Below, piece by piece: positions 26,937 to 36,191 of a stretch of DNA of 64,000 nucleotides (the stretch's first letter is position 1; the number at the start of each line of letters is the position of its first letter). The stretch comes from G965267425 sp965267425 (lineage in GTDB: Bacteria; Bacteroidota; Bacteroidia; Flavobacteriales_E; Vicingaceae), in the NCBI GenBank assembly GCA_965267425.1, contig OZ253959.1, positions 2,728,001-2,792,000 on the forward strand, written 5' to 3'. The notes under the pieces were generated by a model that had not been told where the DNA came from, made no database searches, and saw only the letters and a program-made list of their open reading frames with translations. Made by a program: the position numbers and the translations under genes.

Positions 26937-28512
26937 ATACTTTCAAACCTAGAAACACCATATCATCGGTCTGAAAATCACTTTTCATCCAAGAGGTCAA
27001 TGCTTCATCCAGCAATTTATATTGCTTTTCACCATTCTTTGTATTCATGGTATCCAGCAATTTGAACATTCGTTGAAAGGAGAACTTTTTAGATTTTTTT
27101 CCACCAAATTGATCCGTAACACCATCGGAAAACATGTAAAAGGAATCACCATCTTGGTACTGAATATTTTCAACTGCATAAGATACGAGCCTTGAAGGGT
27201 GTATTTCACCAATTGATTTGTTGGTGGGTTTTACAATCGTTCTTTCTCCATTGGAATAGTGTATTAACGAACGCTTTGCTCCGGAGAAATAAAGCATCTT
27301 ATCATTTTTATCAAACGAACAAACGGCTACTTCCATACCATCTAAAATTTCATCGTCACGATACCGGTAAGATAAACCGTCATTCATAGCACTATCAAGG
27401 TGTGCCAATATCCGAGAAGGATCTGCAATTCTTTTTTCGTGAACAATGGTATTCAGCTGATTCAGCGCTATCATGGTCAGGAATCCTCCAGGAATACCAT
27501 GCCCTGTGCAATCCCCTACCACAACAATAAATCGATCTGTTGTTTCACCAAACCAATAAAAATCACCACTAACAATATCCCTGGGTTGATAATACAACAC
27601 ATATTCTTGAAAATATTGTTTGAGTACTTCAGGGTTTGTCAGATGAGATCTTTGAATCATTCTGGCATACCTCAAACTTGACGTAATCATGGTGTTTTTC
27701 TCAACAATAGAGTCATGGGCTTTTTTCAATGCCAGTTCTTGTTCTTTGTTTTTGGTAATGTTTCTGGCAACCGCATAGAAACCAACAATCTTTTTCTTTT
27801 GGTCGTCAAAAATGGTTCGTACGGTTTGTCCTACCCATTTGATTTTACCATCGGCAGTAATCATCTTAAACTCGTAGTAAGCTGATTTCTTCTTTTCCTT
27901 AAGGTGTTCTCGAAACAGCGTTAATGCAGAACCATGATATTCTTTTGGAATCAGTTCCAAATATGACATTCCCAATAAATCTGACGTTGAATATCCAGAA
28001 ATTTTTGCCAGTTTAGGATTCACATAGCTAAACCTTCCCTTGGCATCTGTTTCAAAGATCATGTCTTCTGCATTTTCCACCAACGTACGATACTTCTGTT
28101 CACTTTTCTGAAGTTCATCCAACAGTTTTTTTTCTTTCGTATCATCCCTGAAAATACCATGGGTAATTATCCTGTTGCCCATACTTTGCGCATAAACGTT
28201 CCCAGTTAGGTTCAACAACTCTCCGGTTTTAGAAACAAATGATAATTCCAAATCAGAAAACCTGCTGTTTTCGCTGAGATTTCCCAGAAGATTTTTACAA
28301 TGTTCATGCATAGAAGGATGCATGATGTCCCAAAGATTTATTTCTTGAATCTCTTTCCTGGTATAACCCAATTTTTCACACCACGTTGGGTTTACATATA
28401 ACAAATTGCCAAATTGATCAACCGACTGGATGATATCAAAAGAATGCTCATAAAACTCAGGATAATCTATTTCATCAATTGAAACATCAATATCCTTGGT
28501 CAACGATTTCAT
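26935..28512 (-). CDS. PAS-PAS-SpoIIE (PP2C) phosphatase
   Basis: 525 residues from ATG 28512 (a TTG two codons upstream is the alternative). Two PAS domains span about 15-125 and 140-255; S-Y-V-N-P-K-L-A-K-I-S-G-Y-S is typical. After a linker helix comes a SpoIIE/PP2C domain (about 330-525). It has the metal-binding signatures S-G-D-F-Y-W, G-D-C-T-G-H-G-I-P-G-G, D-G-M-E-V-A-V-C, F-S-D-G-V-T-D-Q-F-G-G and D-D-M-V-F. It would dephosphorylate an anti-sigma antagonist or similar phosphoprotein in response to a signal sensed by the PAS domains. No signal peptide or transmembrane segment is seen, so it is cytoplasmic. Its partner is not encoded in the window. Confidence 0.92.
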   Translation of the reverse strand: MKSLTKDIDVSIDEIDYPEFYEHSFDIIQSVDQFGNLLYVNPTWCEKLGYTRKEIQEINLWDIMHPSMHEHCKNLLGNLSENSRFSDLELSFVSKTGELLNLTGNVYAQSMGNRIITHGIFRDDTKEKKLLDELQKSEQKYRTLVENAEDMIFETDAKGRFSYVNPKLAKISGYSTSDLLGMSYLELIPKEYHGSALTLFREHLKEKKKSAYYEFKMITADGKIKWVGQTVRTIFDDQKKKIVGFYAVARNITKNKEQELALKKAHDSIVEKNTMITSSLRYARMIQRSHLTNPEVLKQYFQEYVLYYQPRDIVSGDFYWFGETTDRFIVVVGDCTGHGIPGGFLTMIALNQLNTIVHEKRIADPSRILAHLDSAMNDGLSYRYRDDEILDGMEVAVCSFDKNDKMLYFSGAKRSLIHYSNGERTIVKPTNKSIGEIHPSRLVSYAVENIQYQDGDSFYMFSDGVTDQFGGKKSKKFSFQRMFKLLDTMNTKNGEKQYKLLDEALTSWMKSDFQTDDMVFLGLKV

Positions 28513-28683
28513 AGGCAATCAAAATGCGCATATGACCAACTACAAAAAAAGCGGAGAGTCTATTCCACAATATCTTGTAATTTCAAAACGTAAATTATTG
28601 TCCTAAAGATTTGGCTATGTTCGGACAGTCAATGCAATTCTAAGTTGCAAATTAAGAATTAATTAATGTAAATACAACAATTG

Positions 28684-31600
28684 TCACAACCTCAACCCAA
28701 TCACCAACACATCATCGACTTGTTCAGTGGTTCCTCTCCATTGAAGAAAGGCATGTTTGAGTTTTTCTTCTTGCTCTCCCGCATTTAGATTTGAAATCTC
28801 AACAAGCAGTTCTTTGAATTGTTTGTACATAAACTTTTTGTCCCTGGGACCGCCGAATTGATCGGCATATCCATCGGAAAACATATAAACCATATCTCCT
28901 GATTTTCTTTCAAAATCATGAACAGTGAATGGTTTTGATTCCACATCCATATGTCCAATGGGCTGCTTGTCTCCGTTTATTTCATCCAGTTCTCCATTAC
29001 TCACTTTATAAATTGGATTTTGAGCGCCAGCAAATTGAAAACCATTTTTATGGATCCTGCAAATGGTTATATCCATTCCATCTTTGATGATGTCGTCAGG
29101 TTGTTTTTGTTGAAGTGTAGTTGACACAAATTGATTCAAGGAATTGAGCACTTCATCCGGACGTTCTTTTTCTTTATCAATTACGGTTCTTCTCAATCCA
29201 CTTGCCCCAATAAAGCTCATGAATGCTCCAGGCACACCATGTCCTGTACAATCCGCAGCAGCCACAATCAAAGAATCAGAAGATTCATTGATCCAATAGA
29301 AATCTCCACTTACTACATCTTTAGGAATGTACAACACAAACATTTCCTGAACATGATCGTATTGCAATTCTTTGTCAGAAAGTATGGCTTGTTGAATTCT
29401 ACTCGCATAATCAATGCTATCTTGAATATCTCTGTTTTTTTCTTCGATTTCTTCTTTCTGCGCAATCACGGTTGCAGTTCTTTGTTTAACCGTTTCTTCC
29501 AGTTTCATATTTGATTCTCTAAGCGATTTTTCACGCCATTTTACCACTACTATCAAAACGATTAAAACAGAAATTACCGTAGTGATATAAAACCACCATG
29601 ATCGCCAAAAAGGAGGTTTGACTTCAAATGCAAATTGCCTCACCTGCCCCCAGACTCCATCGTTATTTGTACTCTGAAAATACAGAGTATAGTTTTTTTC
29701 TCGAAGGTTTCCTATGGATATGACATTTGAAATTTGTGGTGTTGACCACTCGGATCTATATCCATCCATTTTATATCGATACCTCACATTTTCAGGACTT
29801 TTCAAACTCATCCCTTCCAATACAAATGATATGGGTGAATCGGTATAATCCCAGGAAGCCTTCTCTGACCATTCAAAAACTGAATCTCTTCCCATCACAT
29901 AACAAACCAATGAAGTCACCGGAGGAACTGTATTGTGGATATAAGATTTGAATCCATGCCTGTATATTCCATTGTTGGTACCAAACCACAAATCACCATT
30001 CTCGGATTTGATGACCGCATTGGTGTTCACTTCAGCTTCCGGAATTTTATAATTAAAAACCTGGCCACTGGAAGGATCAATTCTGGATATGCCTGCACGG
30101 CTTCCCAACCACAAATTATCAAAATCATCGCACACCACTAAATAGTTGTACAAGGACAATAAATCATCATTTTGATTGAATTTATTGAATTGAACAATAT
30201 TGAATGAATACAAGCCTTCTCCATAAGTAGCAATCCACACATTTCCTTTACTATCCGAACAAATGCTGTTAAAGTTGTAAGCATCCAATCCTGATTTTGA
30301 ATCGTGCAATACGAATTCTCCATTTTTTGAGGTGGCCAATGCTCCTCCAAAGGTGGCATACCAATTGCGACCCAAATTATCAGAGCTGGTCATAATCACT
30401 TGATTATGAGGTAATCCCGATGCTGTATTGTAAACTATCTTTTGATCATTGTGCAAAACAACCACCCCTTCCGTATTTGTGGCGATCCAGACTTTCCCTT
30501 GCTTATCCACCCGTAAATGATTGATGGATTTATTGTCCAATTCCGAAAGATTAGAAGAACGCCTTATCCTCGACCCTTGTAATACATACACACCATTTGA
30601 TTCTGTTCCTATCCATATATTTTGTTCCTCATCCTTGGCTAAACCAGTGATGGTCTTTCCATATAGACCTGTATAAAACTCAATACCATAAAGCCCAGTT
30701 TTTGAATACTTGGCTTTAACCAGTCCTTCAGTGGTTCCAAGCAAAATGTGTTGTTGATTCAGTTCAAGTAAACTACGTACATCGTTTGCTCCTCCAAATG
30801 CATCTAACCGATAATGCTGCAATACCTTGTCTGTTTTTTGAAACAACCCTTTTCCATAAGTTCCTATCCACATGGTTCCTTCAACATCCTGAAACAAGCA
30901 ATTCACCAATTTCATGTCATTTTCTCCCGCATATGCATAATTGATGACTTCCATTTTATTGCGTAGAAATACCAATTTGCTCAATCCGGAATTTTTGCGA
31001 CCTATCCACACATTTCCCCAGGAATCGCTAACCACAGATCGTATACCCCTGGTGACCGAATCAGGTAAATTAACTTTTTCCAATTCAGGAATGGAATTGC
31101 CTTCACCTGAAAATTTGAATGAATAAATTCCGTCATCTTCCGTAGATAACCAATAGAAATCTTCATTTAATCTGGTTATGCCAACAACATTCTTGTATTT
31201 TAAAGATGGAATTTCTTGTAACTCAAGTTTTTGGGTATTTGCAATTTCTGCCAAATAAGCTCCTCCGTTGGTAGCCAAAAGCAATTGCGTTTCACTCAAA
31301 ACAATGGCATCATTGGCATTAGACGCATCGGTTTCAAAGGAAAAATCAATCAATTCATGATTGTCCTTGGTCAAATACCTAATTTGCTGCTGTTGGTTTA
31401 AGAACCACAGACGTCCCCAGGCATCGGAAAAAATTCTCTTGATACTTCCGAATTCTCCGGCAGGAACAATTAAATGGAGTTTCCCGTTTTCATATTTACT
31501 TATTTCTCCATTGTAATGTCCTTGAAAATTGGTGGTTGAATCAAATAGATGACTTGCTGTAACAAAACTCTTTTGCAACAAACTATCTTCATGGCCAATC

Positions 31601-31818
31601 AAGTCGAATCCCTGACCATTGTAACGAACCAACCCCTCTCCGGTAGCCACCAACAATGCTCCTTTGGACGTTTGACTAATGGAATAAATATAGTTTTGTG
31701 GGAGGCCATCTTCAACGTTAAAGTGCTTGAAGGACTCCTGTTGTGCTGGCATTTCTTTGAAAATCACCAACCCCAATAAAAAGCAAACAAGTAATCGAAA
31801 GAAAGGGTTAATTTTCAA
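28684..31818 (-). CDS. Propeller / Y_Y_Y / SpoIIE transmembrane phosphatase sensor
   Basis: 1044 residues. A signal peptide (M-K-I-N-P-F-F-R-L-L-V-C-F-L-L-G) leads to a two-component-regulator-type beta-propeller (about 30-660; repeats such as I-W-I-G-T-E-S-N-G-V-Y). A Y_Y_Y domain (about 665-725), one transmembrane helix (about 740-762), a coiled coil and a cytoplasmic SpoIIE phosphatase (about 820-1044; S-G-D-F-Y-W, D-C-T-G-H-G-V-P-G-A, F-S-D-G-Y-A-D-Q-F-G-G) follow. The sensor half is that of hybrid two-component systems, but the output is a phosphatase, not a kinase. It starts at TTG 31818 inside the 3' end of the preceding gene (11-nt overlap), so translation is probably coupled. Confidence 0.92.
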   Translation of the reverse strand: MKINPFFRLLVCFLLGLVIFKEMPAQQESFKHFNVEDGLPQNYIYSISQTSKGALLVATGEGLVRYNGQGFDLIGHEDSLLQKSFVTASHLFDSTTNFQGHYNGEISKYENGKLHLIVPAGEFGSIKRIFSDAWGRLWFLNQQQQIRYLTKDNHELIDFSFETDASNANDAIVLSETQLLLATNGGAYLAEIANTQKLELQEIPSLKYKNVVGITRLNEDFYWLSTEDDGIYSFKFSGEGNSIPELEKVNLPDSVTRGIRSVVSDSWGNVWIGRKNSGLSKLVFLRNKMEVINYAYAGENDMKLVNCLFQDVEGTMWIGTYGKGLFQKTDKVLQHYRLDAFGGANDVRSLLELNQQHILLGTTEGLVKAKYSKTGLYGIEFYTGLYGKTITGLAKDEEQNIWIGTESNGVYVLQGSRIRRSSNLSELDNKSINHLRVDKQGKVWIATNTEGVVVLHNDQKIVYNTASGLPHNQVIMTSSDNLGRNWYATFGGALATSKNGEFVLHDSKSGLDAYNFNSICSDSKGNVWIATYGEGLYSFNIVQFNKFNQNDDLLSLYNYLVVCDDFDNLWLGSRAGISRIDPSSGQVFNYKIPEAEVNTNAVIKSENGDLWFGTNNGIYRHGFKSYIHNTVPPVTSLVCYVMGRDSVFEWSEKASWDYTDSPISFVLEGMSLKSPENVRYRYKMDGYRSEWSTPQISNVISIGNLREKNYTLYFQSTNNDGVWGQVRQFAFEVKPPFWRSWWFYITTVISVLIVLIVVVKWREKSLRESNMKLEETVKQRTATVIAQKEEIEEKNRDIQDSIDYASRIQQAILSDKELQYDHVQEMFVLYIPKDVVSGDFYWINESSDSLIVAAADCTGHGVPGAFMSFIGASGLRRTVIDKEKERPDEVLNSLNQFVSTTLQQKQPDDIIKDGMDITICRIHKNGFQFAGAQNPIYKVSNGELDEINGDKQPIGHMDVESKPFTVHDFERKSGDMVYMFSDGYADQFGGPRDKKFMYKQFKELLVEISNLNAGEQEEKLKHAFLQWRGTTEQVDDVLVIGLRL

Positions 31819-32776
31819 GATAGAACAATTTTACCTTGACCACATAATTGTACTTTGGTGGCCCACCGATAGGAGATGCAAAGAAAGGAATTGCCTCGTC
31901 GTATTCGTTTACCACATACATCACCATATCATTATCAAATGATTTGTCTTTGGGTTTGATAATTTGCAAATCGTAAGATTTTCCACGTTCACTCTCCACC
32001 ACTTTGTGCATACTCACCGCCCACTTATCATCCGCAGAACCTTCCGCCAGGTGCCCGTTTTTTGCCACTGAGAATAGTTTAATGGAACCGTCATTGTCAA
32101 AATCAAAATTGTATTGTTTGATGGCAGCCACTTGATCGTCAATGAAAGGATACAAATGTGCCTTTTCACCTATGCCTGATCTCAAACGAAATGAGTATTC
32201 ATACGTAAAACCATTACCACCTTCAACTGAACGATTTTCATTTTCCTTGGTGCTGAGGAAATACTTGTAGAGGTTGCCGTCATCACCACTGATGCCTTCA
32301 GCAATTAACTTAAATACGTGTCCTTTAAACTGTTCATTGTATTCACCTTCCACTGGATTAAACGGCCCAAAACTATACCATTGATTATTGTATTGATTTT
32401 CATTTCCAAAAGTTTTCTGTGCCAATTGAACCCCACTCCTAAATTTGCCAACCGGATCAGTTTTTCGTGCATCGGGTTCAGAATGTGCTCCCTTTCCACC
32501 ATAAACCGAAAATCTGGTTTGTGTATTGAAAGCTCCGTTTAATTGATCAATGGCTCCACCTGTTTCCGGATCGTAAACACGTATGTAAATCATGTCCTTC
32601 ACTTCCTCAGGAATCACAAAGAAAAATACCTGAACGTGATCATCATCACCCCATTTAGGTTCCGCTTCCGAACCAAATGTTACCAAATAAGCGATATTCT
32701 CAACGGGCGAAGGAATCTCCTGTGCTTGTATACTACAAGCAAAAAATAACGTCCATATGAAACATAGGTTTTTCAA
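31808..32776 (-). CDS. Exported protein of unknown function, middle gene of the sensor operon
   Basis: 322 residues. The signal peptide is M-K-N-L-C-F-I-W-T-L-F-F-A-C-S-I-Q-A-Q. The body is beta-rich and acidic with no recognised domain; phrases such as D-D-D-H-V-Q-V-F-F-F-V-I-P and I-Y-I-R-V-Y-D-P-E-T-G-G look like a jelly-roll or carbohydrate-binding-like sandwich. It begins at TTG 32776, one nucleotide after the stop of the TPR/PKD lipoprotein, and its end overlaps the phosphatase sensor by 11 nt. It is probably a periplasmic or outer-surface partner of the propeller sensor. Confidence 0.75.
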   Translation of the reverse strand: MKNLCFIWTLFFACSIQAQEIPSPVENIAYLVTFGSEAEPKWGDDDHVQVFFFVIPEEVKDMIYIRVYDPETGGAIDQLNGAFNTQTRFSVYGGKGAHSEPDARKTDPVGKFRSGVQLAQKTFGNENQYNNQWYSFGPFNPVEGEYNEQFKGHVFKLIAEGISGDDGNLYKYFLSTKENENRSVEGGNGFTYEYSFRLRSGIGEKAHLYPFIDDQVAAIKQYNFDFDNDGSIKLFSVAKNGHLAEGSADDKWAVSMHKVVESERGKSYDLQIIKPKDKSFDNDMVMYVVNEYDEAIPFFASPIGGPPKYNYVVKVKLFYLEN

Positions 32777-32777
32777 C

Positions 32778-33704
32778 TTATTGTCGGCTAAATACGTTTA
32801 ATGTTTTTTCATAGCAATACACAATGGAATCACTATCATTTATCAAATACACCTTAATGTTATTTCTTCCTGCGGAATAAAATTGAACATCTATTTGCTC
32901 TCCTTCCAACAAACGTGTATCATCCAAATCCCAAATAATCTTCAAACTATCTTCTGGCAATTCTCCGGTTACGGCAAGTGAAACCGGTTCGCCTTTGTAC
33001 ACCGTATAGGGATAATCCAATTCAAAAGGCGCTTTGAACTCCACATCCATTTCAAATTCCCTTTTGTCTGTAAACTGAGTCACTGGATCATAAATATTCA
33101 GAAAAGCCATGTGTTTACCAGGAGTGGTAAAACAATATTCTATGGCAGGTCCGGAAGCAGATCCGCCATCATCAAAATCCCATTGAATAACCAAATCCGG
33201 ACGTTCTGGATCGATGGATTCAGATGCATCCAGCGATATGCAGTATTTCTTTTCTTTATCTCCAAAACAGGCTCCTTTCATGTCAAGCAGTGACTGCGCA
33301 ATCCCTGCTCCCAATTGCACCTTATCCTGAACTGAATCCGCAATTTCAGACTTCCCATACCATTCAAGTGATTCTTCATATTGCCCATTTCTTCGCAAGA
33401 CATCGGCAAACACCAATCCATATTCACTGAGCTCCATGTCCGATTCTTTCAACTCCCTAAAAAATGATTCTGCTTTTTCGTATTGGTGTGAACGAACATA
33501 AGCGTTCATTCGTTTCAACATGATATCTTCTGTAGGGTGCGTTTCATACAAACGCTCATAGTGCTTGGCAGAGATGGAATACCACTCCTGCTTGTATAAA
33601 TCGTCTGCTTTTGAACGTGAAACATCTTTCTGGCAGGATACCAAAAACCACACAGCAAACAATAGCTTAGATAGGCTTATGTATTTAATACGAATGGGCT
33701 TCAA
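32778..33704 (-). CDS. TPR/PKD lipoprotein, first gene of the sensor operon
   Basis: 308 residues from TTG 33704, which gives a compact lipoprotein signal ending F-L-V-S-C. A TTG at 33758 would give a longer leader, and no ATG is available. After the lipidated Cys come about three TPR-like helix pairs (residues 30-120) and a PKD domain (I-S-L-D-A-S-E-S-I-D-P ... I-Q-W-D-F-D-D-G-G). A second PKD-like domain (I-I-W-D-L-D-D-T-R) closes the protein. This mix resembles the N-terminal parts of T9SS- or gliding-associated OmpA-like lipoproteins, but no OmpA domain is present. The gene is tightly packed with the two downstream genes. Confidence 0.78.
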   Translation of the reverse strand: MKPIRIKYISLSKLLFAVWFLVSCQKDVSRSKADDLYKQEWYSISAKHYERLYETHPTEDIMLKRMNAYVRSHQYEKAESFFRELKESDMELSEYGLVFADVLRRNGQYEESLEWYGKSEIADSVQDKVQLGAGIAQSLLDMKGACFGDKEKKYCISLDASESIDPERPDLVIQWDFDDGGSASGPAIEYCFTTPGKHMAFLNIYDPVTQFTDKREFEMDVEFKAPFELDYPYTVYKGEPVSLAVTGELPEDSLKIIWDLDDTRLLEGEQIDVQFYSAGRNNIKVYLINDSDSIVYCYEKTLNVFSRQ

Positions 33705-33836
33705 CTCAATAATACTTTCAACGGAATTATCCCGAAAGACGCTACAAATGTAGATCAAAGCATCAAAGAGAAAAAATTTGAGTTGTTTTTGAACTCTTTT
33801 TGACTTGAGAAATCGGCTAAGTGAAGTCCCATTTAC

Positions 33837-33865
33837 AAAAAAAAGCGATGCCCGAAGGACACCGC
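33837..33865 (-). terminator. Intrinsic terminator of the small exported-protein pair
   Basis: On the minus strand, GCGGTGTCC pairs with GGCATCGC-type bases (nine pairs including G-T) around a tight UUC loop at 33865-33845. Eight T residues (A 33837-33844 on the plus strand) follow. It lies just downstream of the stop at 33885. Confidence 0.85.
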
Positions 33866-33884
33866 TTTTCTTACTAACATTAAC

Positions 33885-34280
33885 CTATTTTGCTTTTCGA
33901 AACAGATACCGGGAAATAAAGATTCCTGAATTTCCTTTTGGATCAGAATACACGCCGGTTGCTGTGTTGTACAATTCCCAACCGTCATCCGTAAGTGAAT
34001 TGATTTTTTCTACAATCATCTGATCATTGTGACGTACATTGCCAAAGTTGATTCCTACTGCACTGAAGAAATTCTCCATTTTTTCTTCGCTCATTTCTCC
34101 ATTTGATTTCGTTGATATTAATCGAGAACGTCCGATTCCTGCTTTCACCACAGATTCTATGGTACTGAATTGATAGTATTCATATTGTTGGCTTTCAGGC
34201 GCTGGAAATTTGGCACTTACAAAGACCATAAGTGATCCAGCTAATAAAGCGCCAAGTATAAATTGTGTGTATTTTTTCAT
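33885..34280 (-). CDS. Small exported or membrane-anchored protein
   Basis: 131 residues. An N-terminal hydrophobic helix (about 6-24) may be a signal peptide or anchor. The remainder has the pattern of short DUF4177-like proteins (Y-E-Y-Y-Q-F-S-T-I-E ... I-N-S-L-T-D-D-G-W-E-L-Y-N ... F-I-S-R-Y-L-F-R), a ferredoxin-like fold with no known activity. It lies 11 nt downstream of the gene at 34292 in a two-gene operon ending in the terminator at 33837. Confidence 0.65.
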   Translation of the reverse strand: MKKYTQFILGALLAGSLMVFVSAKFPAPESQQYEYYQFSTIESVVKAGIGRSRLISTKSNGEMSEEKMENFFSAVGINFGNVRHNDQMIVEKINSLTDDGWELYNTATGVYSDPKGNSGIFISRYLFRKAK

Positions 34281-34291
34281 GATGTTGATGA

Positions 34292-34729
34292 TTAATTGTA
34301 TGCGTATTTGATGGTGTATTTATAAGATGCTGTCATTCTTGTCAGCTGCTTTTTGTCAATGACAATTTGCTCGCTCATCTGCTGTTCAAATTGACCCGGC
34401 ACATCCACTTTAATGAAGTGAACATACTTTTTGGTTTTACCATAGATGCGATCTCCATTGGGTTTTTCTACAAAGTTCTTGGCCGTCATTTTCACACGGT
34501 TGTTACTTCTGAAGTATTCAAACCGTGTCATGTATTTATGGCCATCCTTTTCATAGACGAGCACTTCTGATTTTTGATCTTCTATAATGGTTCGTTCAAC
34601 TGGTGCATTCACTTTCATGGTTTCACCATTGTATTTCACCTCTAAATTCGAAATCGTCAGAGGCAATTCCTGAGCAAATGCCACATTGAACATAAGCCAG
34701 GTGCAAATAAGGGATAAGGTTGTTTTCAT
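34292..34729 (-). CDS. Exported protein of unknown function
   Basis: 145 residues. The signal peptide is M-K-T-T-L-S-L-I-C-T-W-L-M-F-N-V-A-F-A-Q. The mature part is lysine-rich and beta-stranded, with no recognised motif. First gene of a pair with the small protein at 33885; a 132-nt spacer separates it from the divergent SGNH-hydrolase gene. Confidence 0.65.
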   Translation of the reverse strand: MKTTLSLICTWLMFNVAFAQELPLTISNLEVKYNGETMKVNAPVERTIIEDQKSEVLVYEKDGHKYMTRFEYFRSNNRVKMTAKNFVEKPNGDRIYGKTKKYVHFIKVDVPGQFEQQMSEQIVIDKKQLTRMTASYKYTIKYAYN

Positions 34730-34861
34730 TTGTCGTAATTGGTTTAGATAGGTTAAAAATAACGCATTCTTCTAGGTTTGATTTCATGTATGCAATAAAC
34801 GTTCCAAACTCGTAAGACATTCAAAGTTAAATGGCTACCTTTATCACGTCATTATAATGCA

Positions 34862-36142
34862 ATGCTTATGAATACATTTCTACCCCGCTTATTTTCCCTT
34901 ATCACTTTTTACTTCTTTATGGTACAAGTTCATGCTCAAAAAAGTGCTTTGTTTTTGGGTAACAGTTACACCAATTACAACAATTTTCCCAAACTGGTTT
35001 CAGACATCGCATCTTCATTAGGGGATAGCTTAATTTATGATTCCAACACACCTGGAGGGTATACATTACAAGGGCACAGTACCAATGCCACTTCATTGAA
35101 AAAAATAACCGAACGCGATTGGGATTATGTGGTTTTGCAAGAACAAAGTCAACGGCCGTCCTTTCCTCCTTCTCAAGTTCAAAGTGATGTATATCCTTAT
35201 GCAGAGATATTGGATAGTTTGATTCACGAAAACGACAGTTGTTCTCAAACCTTATTTTACATGACATGGGGAAGAAAATATGGCGATCAAAACAATTGTC
35301 AATTCTATCAACCCTTATGCACCTATGAAGGCATGCAAAAAAGATTGCGAGATAGTTACCTGCAAATGGCCATTGACAATAACGCCTCAGTTGCTCCTGT
35401 GGGTATGGCTTTTAAAGCCAGCATTCAAAACGATAGCAATCTGAATTTATATACTACAGATAATAGCCATCCCAGTCCAGCCGGTTCGTATTTAGCCGCT
35501 TGTGTTTTTTACAGCAGCATGTTTCACAAATCCAGTTTGGGAGCCTATCATCCAACTTCCGTTACCGCATTATCGGCCTTCGTTTTGCAAAACATTGCCG
35601 ATCAAACGGTTTTTGACAGCTTGTCCACCTGGAGAATTGATACCACCTCTGCCTTTGACGCTAAATTTGGATATATGCAGGATGGCACAGAAGTCACTTT
35701 TGCGGATTCCACCAATCTGAACACAGCCGATTACTTTTGGGATTTTGGTGATGGCAATACCAGCAATGATCCCAACCCAATTCATACCTATACACAGCCC
35801 GGCACATATATTGTTTCATTAACCGTGCAACTGAATTGTTTAAAATCTACCTATCTGGATACCGTGATTGTTGCATTGATAGTACCATCGGTGAATGAAA
35901 TTAATAACGAAAAAAGCATATCAATTTTTCCAAATCCTTCTGATGGAAAGGTAACGGTTGAAATTCCCTCGTCGTTTAGAAATGGCCAACTAAAAGTATC
36001 TGATTTACAGGGGAAAATTGTTTGGTCTAAAAATCTGTCCGGCAATCAATTGGAATCGATTTTTATTGAACGTTCAGGACATTATGTATTGTGGCTGCAA
36101 AATGAAACCGAGCGCCGAAATACACCTTTAATCATCCACTAG
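34862..36142 (+). CDS. SGNH-hydrolase-like T9SS protein with PKD domain
   Basis: 426 residues. After a signal peptide (cut near V-H-A-Q), L-F-L-G-N-S-Y-T-N-Y places a nucleophile-like Ser at about residue 34. D-N-S-H-P-S-P-A-G near residue 200 gives the D-x-x-H pair of SGNH/GDSL esterases. A PKD domain (Y-F-W-D-F-G-D-G-N-T, about 285-340) and a T9SS sorting domain (I-F-P-N-P-S-D-G to the end) follow. It is predicted to be a secreted esterase or carbohydrate deacetylase; the substrate is unknown. Either of two close ATGs (34862, 34868) may be used. The next gene starts about 50 nt downstream. Confidence 0.85.
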   Translation: MLMNTFLPRLFSLITFYFFMVQVHAQKSALFLGNSYTNYNNFPKLVSDIASSLGDSLIYDSNTPGGYTLQGHSTNATSLKKITERDWDYVVLQEQSQRPSFPPSQVQSDVYPYAEILDSLIHENDSCSQTLFYMTWGRKYGDQNNCQFYQPLCTYEGMQKRLRDSYLQMAIDNNASVAPVGMAFKASIQNDSNLNLYTTDNSHPSPAGSYLAACVFYSSMFHKSSLGAYHPTSVTALSAFVLQNIADQTVFDSLSTWRIDTTSAFDAKFGYMQDGTEVTFADSTNLNTADYFWDFGDGNTSNDPNPIHTYTQPGTYIVSLTVQLNCLKSTYLDTVIVALIVPSVNEINNEKSISIFPNPSDGKVTVEIPSSFRNGQLKVSDLQGKIVWSKNLSGNQLESIFIERSGHYVLWLQNETERRNTPLIIH

Positions 36143-36191
36143 GAACCAATTTTTTTTGTCAGAAATACACTGTATTTTTGATGGTAAGCTA

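Noticed and set aside
29131..29514. 127-residue plus-strand frame opposite the SpoIIE domain
   Set aside because: Lies antisense to conserved phosphatase motifs; no recognisable composition or start.
36156..36191. N-terminal extension of the giant SprB/HYR protein from TTG 36156
   Set aside because: It precedes a good signal peptide beginning at ATG 36192 and would spoil it; not used for the call.
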